A stretch of 64,000 nucleotides of DNA from Bacteroidota bacterium (GTDB lineage: Bacteria > Bacteroidota > Bacteroidia > Sphingobacteriales > Sphingobacteriaceae). Numbering within the stretch: the first letter of the stretch is position 1; every line of letters begins with the position of its first letter. Both the position numbers and the translations under genes were made by a program. Location: positions 186,001 through 250,000 of the forward strand of contig JAMFRP010000038.1 of NCBI GenBank assembly GCA_026224775.1, given 5' to 3'. Below, piece by piece: positions 1 through 7,791 of this stretch. The notes below the pieces were generated by a model. It ran no database searches, was not told where the DNA came from, and saw only the letters and a program-made list of their open reading frames with translations.

Positions 1-1
1 T

Positions 2-697
2 ATATCAACCCAACATGATGACTTTGATGAGGAAAAAGTGATGCTGGCTAAAATCAGCAGCGATATCATTAGTATATTAATACCCCGTGTTAAAGCTAAG
101 TATCCTAAATACGCTCACTTTTTTAACAACGATATTAAATATCACATTAACCCTACCGGCAAGTTTGTTATCGGCGGGCCGCATGGCGATACCGGCTTAA
201 CAGGCCGTAAAATCATCGTAGATACTTACGGTGGTAAAGGCGCGCATGGTGGTGGTGCATTCTCGGGTAAAGATCCTTCAAAAGTTGACCGTTCTGCCGC
301 TTACGCAACCCGCCACATAGCCAAAAATTTAGTAGCTGCCGGTGTTTGTGATGAGGTATTGGTACAAGTATCATATGCTATAGGTGTTGCACAACCAATG
401 GGTATTTATGTAAATACTTATGGTACAAGCAAAGTTGGTTTGCACGATGGCGAGATCGCTAAAAAGGTGGAGGCGATATTTAACATGACACCATACGCTA
501 TTGAAACCCGCTTTAAATTGCGCAATCCTATTTATAGCGAAACAGCAGCTTATGGCCACTTTGGCAAACCAAACCAGGTTGTAACCAAAACTTTTACAGG
601 ACATGACGGCCACACTATCACCAAAGAAGTGGAACTGTTTACCTGGGAAAAATTAGACTACGTAGATAAAGTAAAAGCTGCTTTTAGCTTAAAATAA
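2..697 (+). CDS. metK: S-adenosylmethionine synthetase, C-terminal part (5' end outside window)
   Basis: Makes S-adenosylmethionine from methionine and ATP in the cytosol. The frame is open to the first base of the window and already reads family sequence (ISTQHDD) before the GTG at 38, so that GTG is not the true start; about 230 codons of a roughly 415-residue enzyme are present. Visible signatures are the GGPHGDTGLTGRKI segment with its nucleotide- and metal-binding residues and the glycine-rich loop GGKGAHGGGAFSGKDP. It ends in a clean stop and is followed by a hairpin terminator. The downstream neighbour is on the other strand. Recognition is secure; only the N-terminal half is unseen. 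Confidence 0.96.
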   Translation: MSTQHDDFDEEKVMLAKISSDIISILIPRVKAKYPKYAHFFNNDIKYHINPTGKFVIGGPHGDTGLTGRKIIVDTYGGKGAHGGGAFSGKDPSKVDRSAAYATRHIAKNLVAAGVCDEVLVQVSYAIGVAQPMGIYVNTYGTSKVGLHDGEIAKKVEAIFNMTPYAIETRFKLRNPIYSETAAYGHFGKPNQVVTKTFTGHDGHTITKEVELFTWEKLDYVDKVKAAFSLK

Positions 698-726
698 TTA
701 GAAGCTATTTAAAAATGATAAAATTA

Positions 727-763
727 GCGTCATTGCTTCGTTCCTCGCAATGACGCTTTGTTT
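727..763 (+). terminator. Hairpin terminator after metK, built from a repeat
   Basis: GCGTCATTGC and GCAATGACGC form a 10-bp stem around TTCGTTCCTC, followed by a T-rich run. The stem is one unit of the GTCATTGCGAGGAACGAAGC repeat found elsewhere in the window (17.0, 17.9 and 28.1 kb), so a dispersed repeat appears to serve as the metK terminator. Confidence 0.6.
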
Positions 764-873
764 TTGTTTGTTTACATCAAAAACATTTAATCATCTTTAA
801 ACAGCTTCTTAGAATATATCTTTTCAAGATAGCGATGGATGTATATTCATCGCTATCTTTTTTGTGGTAGATA

Positions 874-1371
874 TTAAGCCAGCTCTTTACGCATAATGTA
901 ATCGTTCATCCAGTAAGGGCCGATGGCGATATCATCCTCGTACATCACTTTAAAACCCATTTTTTCGTAAAAGCTTTGGGCTTTGTTGTGGCGATTTACA
1001 TTTAATTCCAACAGATGTTTGCCTGCTTCTAATACCTTAGCACTTACCTCGTTGATCAGCAATTTGCCGTAGCCTTTGCCCTGTGTAGCAGGCAGGCAGT
1101 ATAACTTATGTAGTTTATATATTTCCCGATCCTCCTCACGCGGCGAATAAGCTGCGAAGGCTACAATCTGCTCTTCTTCAATAATTAGCATAAAAGTTTG
1201 CTCATTATTCTCAATTTGCTGCGTTAGCTTTTCGGTTGAATAGATCTCGGTTAGCATATAATCCAATTGCTCTTTTGACAAAATAGACAAGTACGTGGCA
1301 TACCATATTTCCTGTGCCAATTGGCGGATGGTTTCAACGTCGGCAACGGTTGCTGTTCTGATAGAATACAT
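874..1371 (-). CDS. GNAT family N-acetyltransferase
   Basis: A 165-residue single-domain acetyltransferase of the GNAT fold, which transfers acetyl from acetyl-CoA to an amine. The acetyl-CoA pyrophosphate loop is visible as LPATQGKGYGKLLIN, near residues 93-107 (Q-x-x-G-x-G/K type). The C-terminal half has the usual LELNVNRHNKAQSFYEKMGF strand-helix pattern. The length is normal for the family. It lies between metK and rarA, on the same strand as rarA, with about 80 bp to rarA. The substrate cannot be told from sequence. Confidence 0.85.
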   Translation of the reverse strand: MYSIRTATVADVETIRQLAQEIWYATYLSILSKEQLDYMLTEIYSTEKLTQQIENNEQTFMLIIEEEQIVAFAAYSPREEDREIYKLHKLYCLPATQGKGYGKLLINEVSAKVLEAGKHLLELNVNRHNKAQSFYEKMGFKVMYEDDIAIGPYWMNDYIMRKELA

Positions 1372-1420
1372 GGCGCAAATATATCAGAAGTCTTTCCAAG
1401 AATAAATACAGAGTTTAGTT

Positions 1421-1454
1421 TTAACATTCCCCATTCAGGGGGCTAGGGGGTTAA
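1421..1454. repeat. Short C/G-rich palindromic repeat touching the rarA stop codon
   Basis: TTAAC at the left and GTTAA at the right bracket a core with CCCC, a CAGGGGG block and TAGGGGG. On the minus strand it reads CCCCCTAGCCCCCTGAATGG, closely matching the segment inside the ABC ATPase gene at 37321-37352. The repeat overlaps the last codon of rarA (stop 1451-1453). Confidence 0.6.
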
Positions 1455-2731
1455 TATTTATACCTATCGCCCCAAAGTTTCTTCAACCTTTCTTTGGCCT
1501 CGTTCTCCCGGGCATTGTTACCGGGATCATATATTTTAGTGCCTTTTATAGCATCCGGCAGAAAATCAAGATCAGTAAAGTTACCTTCAAAGCTATGGGC
1601 ATATTTGTAGCCTTTGCCGTAGCCGATGTTCTTCATCAGTTTAGTTGGCGCGTTGCGCAAGTGTAATGGTACAGGCAGATCGCCGGTTTGCTTAACCAAT
1701 GCTATAGCCGCACCAATAGCGGTAGTAGCCGAATTACTTTTGGGCGATGTTGCCAGATAAATAACTGTTTGCGATAAGATCAGCTGCGACTCCGGCATAC
1801 CGATCTTGTTAACCGATTCAAAGCAGGCTTGTGCCAGCAATAAAGCATTCGGATTCGCATTACCAATATCTTCTGAAGCCAGTATCAGCATCCGGCGGGC
1901 AATAAACAGCGGATCCTCGCCGCCGACGATCATCCGCGCCAGCCAATAAACCGCGCCATTAGGATCGCTGCCACGCATGGATTTGATGAAAGCAGATATA
2001 ATATCATAATGCTGTTCGCCGCCCTTATCATACAGCGCCATATTTTGCTGCACGTGCTCCAGCACATTTTCATTGGTGAGCTCTATCTTTTTGCCTTTAA
2101 AGGCATTTACCAATAGCTCAAATATATTCAGCAGCTTGCGGGCATCGCCACCCGATAGCCGTAATAATGCCTCATCTTCCTTAATATCTATCTTCTTATC
2201 GCGCAGCACTACATCTTCCTTCATAGCCTTTTTTAGCAGGCTTAGCAGGTCATCTTCTTCCAGCGGTTGCAAAATATAAACCTGGCAGCGCGACAGTAAA
2301 GCCGAGATCACTTCGAACGATGGATTCTCGGTAGTAGCACCAATCAGCGTAACCGTGCCTCGTTCAACAGCACCTAACAACGAATCCTGTTGTGATTTAC
2401 TGAAACGGTGTATCTCATCAATAAATAAAATAGGTAGCGTTTCGCCTTCCTCTTTTAGCAGGGCAGCCTTTTCTATCACCTCACGCACATCCTTAACACC
2501 TGAATTTATAGCACTCAGCGCGAAAAACGGCCGGTATAAGGTTTGTGATATAATATAAGCCAAAGTAGTTTTGCCCACTCCCGGCGGGCCCCAGAATATC
2601 ATGGATGGCAGCGAACCCGATTCGATAGCCTTGCGTAAAACCGCGCCTTTACCCACAAGGTGTTTCTGCCCCACATAATCATCCAGATTTTTGGGGCGCA
2701 TACGCTCGGCTAAAGGAGGTAAGTTTGTCAT
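1451..2731 (-). CDS. rarA: Replication-associated recombination protein A (AAA+ ATPase)
   Basis: Clamp-loader-like AAA+ ATPase that acts at stalled replication forks (RarA/MgsA). The 426 residues match the family length. The N-terminus reads PLAERMRPKNLDDYVGQ, then Walker A GPPGVGKTTLAYI near residue 50, Walker B LFIDEIHRFSKSQQD near 105 and sensor GATTENPSFEV near 135. The C-terminal half carries the family markers SAFIKSMRGSDPNGAVYWLARM and ASEDIGNANP. It diverges from the alkA-type gene, with 65 bp between the start codons. Its stop codon lies in a short palindromic repeat, so the last residue or two may have been altered by the insertion. Confidence 0.95.
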   Translation of the reverse strand: MTNLPPLAERMRPKNLDDYVGQKHLVGKGAVLRKAIESGSLPSMIFWGPPGVGKTTLAYIISQTLYRPFFALSAINSGVKDVREVIEKAALLKEEGETLPILFIDEIHRFSKSQQDSLLGAVERGTVTLIGATTENPSFEVISALLSRCQVYILQPLEEDDLLSLLKKAMKEDVVLRDKKIDIKEDEALLRLSGGDARKLLNIFELLVNAFKGKKIELTNENVLEHVQQNMALYDKGGEQHYDIISAFIKSMRGSDPNGAVYWLARMIVGGEDPLFIARRMLILASEDIGNANPNALLLAQACFESVNKIGMPESQLILSQTVIYLATSPKSNSATTAIGAAIALVKQTGDLPVPLHLRNAPTKLMKNIGYGKGYKYAHSFEGNFTDLDFLPDAIKGTKIYDPGNNARENEAKERLKKLWGDRYKY

Positions 2732-2796
2732 AATGTAAAAGTCAGAAATTAAATGCTAAATCCTAAAGAAGTTAGTAATTTTAAAATAACAATTAT

Positions 2797-3432
2797 ATGA
2801 GCGAACAGTTTAGTAAATCCAATTTCCATACTATTTGTGATCAGCTGGCATCGCACGATGCCGACCTTGCAGCCATTATCACAGCGGATGGTTACCCGCC
2901 AATGTGGTCGCGGCCCAATACATTTGAAACGCTGGTACACATTATTCTGGAGCAGCAGGTTTCGTTGGCATCTGCCTTATCAGCGCTGAATAAGCTCAAG
3001 GAGCGCGTGCAGGAGCTGACCCCATCACGCTTGTTGCTGCTTACCGATGAGGAAATGCGTGCCTGCTATTGCAGCAGGCAAAAAACCACCTACATCAAAT
3101 ATTTAGCCGAAGCCCTGTTAAGCGGGCAACTCAATCTTACAGAACTGGAACAGCTCCCCAACGAGGCAATCCGCGCTAAACTTGTCACCCTTAAAGGCAT
3201 AGGTAACTGGACTATTGATGTATATCTTATGTTCGTACTGCAACGGGCCGACATATTCCCTATCGGAGATTTGGCTGCGGTTAATGCTTTGAAACGGGCT
3301 AAGGGCTTACCCTCCGACATCAGTAAAGAGGAAATAATTGAAATTGCCGCCCAATGGCAACCCTATCGGACAGTAGCTACCATGTTACTGTGGCATTACT
3401 ACCTGTCCCAACTGGCAGCAAAAAAACGGTAA
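2797..3432 (+). CDS. DNA-3-methyladenine glycosylase II (AlkA-type HhH-GPD)
   Basis: Base-excision repair glycosylase that removes alkylated purines. At 211 residues it is the short AlkA form without the N-terminal Ada-like extension. The HhH-GPD core is at about residues 45-190: the hairpin LVTLKGIGNWTIDVYLM, then FPIGDLAAVNALK with D158 as the likely catalytic aspartate. There is no C-terminal Fe-S cysteine cluster, consistent with AlkA and not with endonuclease III. It is divergent from rarA and sits alone. MutY and Nth are excluded by the missing iron-sulfur motif. Confidence 0.88.
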   Translation: MSEQFSKSNFHTICDQLASHDADLAAIITADGYPPMWSRPNTFETLVHIILEQQVSLASALSALNKLKERVQELTPSRLLLLTDEEMRACYCSRQKTTYIKYLAEALLSGQLNLTELEQLPNEAIRAKLVTLKGIGNWTIDVYLMFVLQRADIFPIGDLAAVNALKRAKGLPSDISKEEIIEIAAQWQPYRTVATMLLWHYYLSQLAAKKR

Positions 3433-3673
3433 TCGTACCATGATACAATTGACACACGTGGCACAGTTGGTACACTTTTGAACCATTTTTATGCCCAAAA
3501 CAGACTAAAAATAGCGATTTTAGATTTCTTTTTGCGTGATTTAAGTCGTAAAAACAGCTTAAAACAGTCATTTTTGGGCTAAAAAACATTAAAAAAGCAT
3601 CGATTTAAATCTTTTTTGATCAAAAAATTAATGAAAAATTGAGGTTTTGGAACAGAACTTTTTCAATCAAAGT

Positions 3674-3770
3674 GCTACCGCAAGCGTCCCGCTTGTGGGT
3701 TTATGCTATTCCCTTTGCACCTACTATATTTGCTTTGCATGTTTATCACAAGCGGGACACTTGCGGTAGC
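3674..3770. repeat. Pair of inverted REP-like hairpins (variant type)
   Basis: A 24-base unit beginning GCTACCGCAAGCG at 3674-3697 recurs inverted at 3747-3770 with one mismatch. Each unit folds alone: CGCAAGCG and CGCTTGTG form an 8-bp stem with one G-T wobble. It matches 19 of 24 positions of the REP units around the RAYT gene, and the stem change is compensated on both sides. The 49-base loop contains TATATTTG, which fits a -7 box but has no obvious target. The rest of the 3433-3856 gap is AT-rich with no gene. Confidence 0.75.
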
Positions 3771-3856
3771 TAGGGGCAATATATCCAAAGTTTATACCAG
3801 CTATGATTATACTGAATTACCGCGGCTACGGTAAAAGTGAAGGCACTGCAATTCAC

Positions 3857-4948
3857 TTATTTATTTAATATTTTCGATACCTTTTTTTCATAAAACCGAT
3901 AACTTAATTCAGCGTAACATATCACGATGATAATGACGATAAAGGGCGATAACCCACTCCATTTGCCTAAATATCTTTCATATTTATTGATCAGTAAAAT
4001 GCCAATTTGCTCATGGATCAGGTAAATACTATAGGATATCACACCAATTCGGCAAATGAATGATCTTTGTAAAAACGACAGCGATTTCTCGTAGTAGATC
4101 AACAATAAAAATAACGCGAACATGATGGAACCGGCAATCATGGTTTCCAAAAATTTGTCGGCAAAAAAATCATTCAGATCCTTTACAAGGCATAAAGTTA
4201 TCGCCAATAGCCAAAATACGTTGATTAAAGAGGCTCTATTTTTTACGCCCGTGTATAAATAATGAAAGGCGGCCCCGCATAAAAACCAGTTTATAAAAAA
4301 GGTGATATTAAATATTTCGTTATAAAACCGCCACGATCCTAAAAATGCTGTAATACTTCCCGGCAATGATTTTTCATAATGATTAAGTACTTGTATGGGT
4401 ATGTATTTTGAAAGAGCTATGCCAATTCCAATTATAAAAATGTTTCTCCGAAAATGTAAAATGTTAAAAAAGTATACCCCGGAAGCGATAATATAGAATT
4501 GAATCTCCACCCAAAGCGACCAATAACTTCCGTTGATCCAGCTAAAGTTTCTGCCGGTTAATAAAGTCCACAGCTTAGGGTTGATGAATGTTAAACTTGG
4601 TAAGAAGTTTGCTATCTGACCAGAATTTACAAACTGATTTTCATTATCAAGCAAATGAACAATCAAAAAAATAAGAATAGTACACAAAAGCATGGCCGGA
4701 AATAACCTTGCAAACCTTTTTCTAAAAAACGATCCGATACTTGTAGTATTTTCCAGCGTATTACAGATCACGAATCCCGATATTATGAAGAAAAAATAGA
4801 CACCTAAATAACCATATTTGAAAATATGGACAAAAAAATCCTGGTGAGGATATTTGGCAACCCAAGGATTTGTAAGGTGATAAAATAACACAAAAACGAT
4901 AGCAATAAATCGAAAGCTATCAATTAACGCGATCCTGTTATTTGCCAT
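3857..4948 (-). CDS. Acyltransferase family 3 membrane protein (OafA/YrhL-like)
   Basis: Integral membrane O-acyltransferase with about ten hydrophobic segments over 363 residues. The N-terminus reads NRIALIDSFRFIAIVFVLFYH, with the R-F...H pair typical of the family near residues 12-22. A FFIISGFVICNTLE motif near residue 55 and FFRKRFARLFPAMLLC follow. Members acetylate or succinylate sugars of surface polysaccharide or LPS at the membrane. It stands alone, with no sugar-biosynthesis genes beside it, so the acceptor is unknown. Base composition is rather AT-rich compared with neighbours. Confidence 0.85.
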   Translation of the reverse strand: MANNRIALIDSFRFIAIVFVLFYHLTNPWVAKYPHQDFFVHIFKYGYLGVYFFFIISGFVICNTLENTTSIGSFFRKRFARLFPAMLLCTILIFLIVHLLDNENQFVNSGQIANFLPSLTFINPKLWTLLTGRNFSWINGSYWSLWVEIQFYIIASGVYFFNILHFRRNIFIIGIGIALSKYIPIQVLNHYEKSLPGSITAFLGSWRFYNEIFNITFFINWFLCGAAFHYLYTGVKNRASLINVFWLLAITLCLVKDLNDFFADKFLETMIAGSIMFALFLLLIYYEKSLSFLQRSFICRIGVISYSIYLIHEQIGILLINKYERYLGKWSGLSPFIVIIIVICYAELSYRFYEKKVSKILNK

Positions 4949-5158
4949 AATTAGCTAACCCGAAGTTTACTGTAATTTGGCACTCTCAAAATTTATTGAT
5001 TTAGTTATAACTATTGACATAGGAAAATAAAGCTTACAGGCGCTGCCCGGCTTCCATTAGTTATAGCGTATAAAAGCCAGTTTTGGTTGTCTGACCCTAA
5101 AAATAAAATATTTTCAGGGTCCCCGTAGGGTCTGATCACAATTAACTAAGAATCTTGA

Positions 5159-6361
5159 TTATTTCTTCAGCGTCGCGAAAAAAGTTGCCCCCTCACCAGG
5201 TACCGACCGTACCGATATATTGCCATTCAATACGCCCAGCAAATCTTTAACGGTAGACAGGCCAATACCAGAGCCTTTGTTATTATAGCGGTCGGTTATT
5301 TTTAGGGTGAAGTTATTGCCGAATATCTTTTCGTGATATTGCTCGGCAATGCCAATACCATTATCTTCTACCTCAAAGCGGTAAAATTCATCATCCTGCC
5401 CAAAAACAATTTTCACATAGCCATGCTCCTTGTTATTATACCTTATGGCGTTGCTTAATAAATTAAGCATGATTTGCTCAAACGCTATAATAGAGATATA
5501 AAGACTGTGGTTTTCCTCAGGCAAAACAATTTCAATATTTTCCGGCACCGCCACCATGGCTATCACTTTTCGTAAAAGGCTGTTTAAGTCGACTTGCTGC
5601 TTTTTGGTGATTAATAACGATGGCGATTTAGAGTACTCCAGCATCTCATCAACCAGCCCAAGCAGGTTTTTGGTGGACGTAATATTCAGGTCGACCAAAC
5701 GCTGGCAGCCTTCATTCTGCATTTTATCAAGGCGTATTTTAAGCGCTTGCGAGGTTAGCATAATAGTGCTGAGCGGATTTTTAATATCATGCGCCGCCAT
5801 AGAGGCGAACTTCTGGATCAGCACATTAGAGTTAAGCAACTCCTGGTTAGCTTTTTCCAATGTTAAAACTTTCCTACGCAGCTCAATTTTATCAACCACC
5901 TGCTTAGCCAAAGTTTTTAAAGCTTCAATTTGTTGGGTCGATAGTGCATGCGTTTGCTGATCGAGCACACATAAAGTTCCCAAAGCATAACCATCCTCAT
6001 TAATTAAAGGTACACCGGCATAAAAAGCCACTTTAGTTGGCCCGGTAACCATCGGGTTATCGGCAAACCGCTTATCACGCGATGGATCGGGTACCACCAT
6101 AATGTCCTCGCCGGATTCGATGGCATGGGTGCAAAAGGATAATTCACGCAGGTTTTCGGTAACTTCGGTACCGTGATGCGATTTAAACCACTGCCGCTTA
6201 TCATCAATAAAAGTAATGAGGGCTATGGGTATCTGGCAAATAGCCGATGCTAATGAAGTAAGTGCATCAAAATCTTTCTCTTCGCCCGAGTCAAATATAT
6301 CATACGAATGAAGCGCAGCTAACCTGTCTTCTTCATTTTTTCTTAAAGGTGATTGGGCCAT
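5159..6361 (-). CDS. GAF-domain sensor histidine kinase
   Basis: Cytosolic two-component kinase of 400 residues without a membrane segment. A GAF domain covers about residues 25-165 and carries the PIALITFIDDKRQWFKS and LCVLDQQTHALS patterns. The dimerisation and phosphoacceptor helix follows, with H191 in AAHDIKNPLS. The HATPase domain has an N box (NLLSNAIRYN), G1 (VEDNGIGI) and G2 (GSGIGLSTVK). No response regulator gene lies next to it, so the partner is elsewhere. The GAF ligand is not evident; no heme- or bilin-binding cysteine stands out. Confidence 0.9.
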   Translation of the reverse strand: MAQSPLRKNEEDRLAALHSYDIFDSGEEKDFDALTSLASAICQIPIALITFIDDKRQWFKSHHGTEVTENLRELSFCTHAIESGEDIMVVPDPSRDKRFADNPMVTGPTKVAFYAGVPLINEDGYALGTLCVLDQQTHALSTQQIEALKTLAKQVVDKIELRRKVLTLEKANQELLNSNVLIQKFASMAAHDIKNPLSTIMLTSQALKIRLDKMQNEGCQRLVDLNITSTKNLLGLVDEMLEYSKSPSLLITKKQQVDLNSLLRKVIAMVAVPENIEIVLPEENHSLYISIIAFEQIMLNLLSNAIRYNNKEHGYVKIVFGQDDEFYRFEVEDNGIGIAEQYHEKIFGNNFTLKITDRYNNKGSGIGLSTVKDLLGVLNGNISVRSVPGEGATFFATLKK

Positions 6362-6487
6362 TCAGCTGAATAGTTAAGCAGGGATATTTTCACAATATAC
6401 GACATTGTTAACTGAAAAGATGGTTGTTTGTTTTTTGAGCCCCCGGAAATCAACTTTATAGGTACATTTATTTAGAGAAATCTTACT

Positions 6488-6511
6488 GCTGGCGCACGCG
6501 TGCCGCGTGTG
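6488..6511 (+). repeat. REP unit 3' of the RAYT gene
   Basis: A 24-base unit beginning GCTGGCGCACGCG and ending CGCGTGTG; CGCACGCG and CGCGTGTG form a stem-loop with one wobble. It lies 10 bp beyond the RAYT stop codon and pairs with the inverted unit at 7117-7140. The following bases CCTAACGCT are shared with the unit at 7683. Confidence 0.85.
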
Positions 6512-6521
6512 CCTAACGCTG

Positions 6522-7067
6522 CTATAAAAATTCAATGCTAACTAATCCTTTACCATCTGCATAATCAATTGCGCTCGAATATTTCCAGTTCCAGGGATCT
6601 ACAACAAAACCAGCTTCAACAGGATTATTGTGAATGTAATCTGCTTTTTGCTGAATTACTTCAGAACTCCATAATTCAATTGGTTTATTATGGTGTTGCC
6701 AAAATTGATAATTTGTAACATTACTACTCTTCGCGGCTGCTCTTTTAAACATCCACAGTATCCATTCTTTTCTTGATTCCTGTATGTTATCGCCTATTGC
6801 TTTTATTAATTGCTTAGCTGTATACTCTTTAAATCTGCCTAATATAATCTCCGGGTTATTGTTAGCCGCTCTATAAATTAGGTGTATGTGACTGGGCATA
6901 ATGCACCAGCAATATATTTCCATACCTAAATTATCTTTGCAGTAAGTAAGACTATCAACAATAATTTCACTGTATACAGGGCGTATAAAAACATCTATCC
7001 AATTAACCGTGGCAAAGCTTACAAAATACAATCCTTCCTTATTCAGAAATTTATACTTTCTGCTCAT
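6522..7067 (-). CDS. REP-associated tyrosine transposase (RAYT, Y1_Tnp fold)
   Basis: HUH-type single-strand endonuclease related to IS200/IS605 transposases. The 181 residues include the HUH motif H60-x-H62 in MPSHIHLIY and the catalytic tyrosine Y82 in GRFKEYTAKQL; the C-terminal IHNNPVEAGFV is typical of RAYTs. Inverted REP units flank the gene (6488-6511 and 7117-7140), and another REP pair lies at 7683-7775. RAYTs cut and move their REP sequences and are usually single-copy domesticated genes. The reading frame is intact, so it may be active. The flanking REP sequence contrasts with the AT-rich gene body. Confidence 0.92.
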   Translation of the reverse strand: MSRKYKFLNKEGLYFVSFATVNWIDVFIRPVYSEIIVDSLTYCKDNLGMEIYCWCIMPSHIHLIYRAANNNPEIILGRFKEYTAKQLIKAIGDNIQESRKEWILWMFKRAAAKSSNVTNYQFWQHHNKPIELWSSEVIQQKADYIHNNPVEAGFVVDPWNWKYSSAIDYADGKGLVSIEFL

Positions 7068-7116
7068 ATTACAATTTAACTATAAATACAATTTCTAAAT
7101 GCATGGTTTTAGAGGT

Positions 7117-7140
7117 CACACGCGGCACGCGTACGCCAGC
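7117..7140 (-). repeat. REP unit 5' of the RAYT gene
   Basis: Inverted copy of the 6488-6511 unit with one mismatch (GTACGCCAGC in place of GTGCGCCAGC). It sits about 50 bp upstream of the RAYT start codon. Confidence 0.85.
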
Positions 7141-7171
7141 AGATGAGAACTTAACATAAAATAAATTTTCG

Positions 7172-7627
7172 TTAAATGCTTTTGAATTCAACGTAGTATT
7201 TTAATATTTTTAACACGATGAGGATTGTCATATATAACGCTATTGCAAAACAAATCAAATACGTTATACCAATGAGAAAGTGCGTTAAGTTTTCATTAAT
7301 GTCATTAACAAATAATAAAGTAGTTTTCTGAATAAAAGTATATTTTGCAAATGCTCCCGCCAGAAATACTATTCCGGCAATAAGTGAATCCGCTCCAACT
7401 TTACTTAGCTTTAAAGATAATTGACAGTATTTTTCTTTGTCAAGGGTACTTGACCAGGAAAAGCAAAGTCCTGAGAACGCGAGTAGTATTGGAATGAATA
7501 TATAGGTTAAATTGCTACTATCTTTTTTATCATTAATAAATAAATCTTGAAAAACACTTTCAACACAAACCAATGATGTTAGGATAATGAATATTATCAA
7601 AAAATAATGCCACCACTTTAAATTCAT
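7172..7627 (-). CDS. Hypothetical four-helix membrane protein
   Basis: A 151-residue protein I do not recognise. Four hydrophobic stretches are visible: about residues 7-25, 43-60, 83-100 and 115-140, with short polar loops. It lies between two REP units, with no operon partner. Codon use is AT-rich like the RAYT gene next to it, and the ORF has no competing frame. Whether it was brought in with the REP/RAYT region or simply lies there cannot be told. Confidence 0.6.
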   Translation of the reverse strand: MNLKWWHYFLIIFIILTSLVCVESVFQDLFINDKKDSSNLTYIFIPILLAFSGLCFSWSSTLDKEKYCQLSLKLSKVGADSLIAGIVFLAGAFAKYTFIQKTTLLFVNDINENLTHFLIGITYLICFAIALYMTILIVLKILKYYVEFKSI

Positions 7628-7682
7628 TGGTTTGCTGTGTTTATATTAGGTAATTAAAATGGATAATAAATTTCCGGCTTCT

Positions 7683-7775
7683 GCTAGCGCACGCGTGCCG
7701 CGTGTGTCCAACGCTAAGCTAATATATTATAAAAGTTAAAAGCTAACAAAGCACACGCGGCACGCGTGCGCCAGC
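7683..7775. repeat. Inverted REP pair (BIME-like)
   Basis: REP units at 7683-7706 (variant start GCTAGCGCACGCG) and 7752-7775 (inverted, ending GTGCGCCAGC) face each other across 45 bases. They are the same type as the units flanking the RAYT gene and lie just past the cphA stop codon, where they could also act as a transcription stop. Confidence 0.85.
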
Positions 7776-7791
7776 ACATAACTACCAAAAG

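Noticed and set aside
38..43. GTG/ATG at 38-43 as the start of metK
   Set aside because: The frame upstream to base 2 already encodes conserved family sequence, so the gene starts before the window.
3377..3589. 70-codon minus-strand frame after the AlkA gene
   Set aside because: Mostly intergenic AT-rich DNA; no start context, no family features, overlaps a real gene end.
3720..3735. Promoter (TATATTTG) in the REP loop at 3.7 kb
   Set aside because: No gene starts downstream on that strand; the match is expected by chance in AT-rich DNA.
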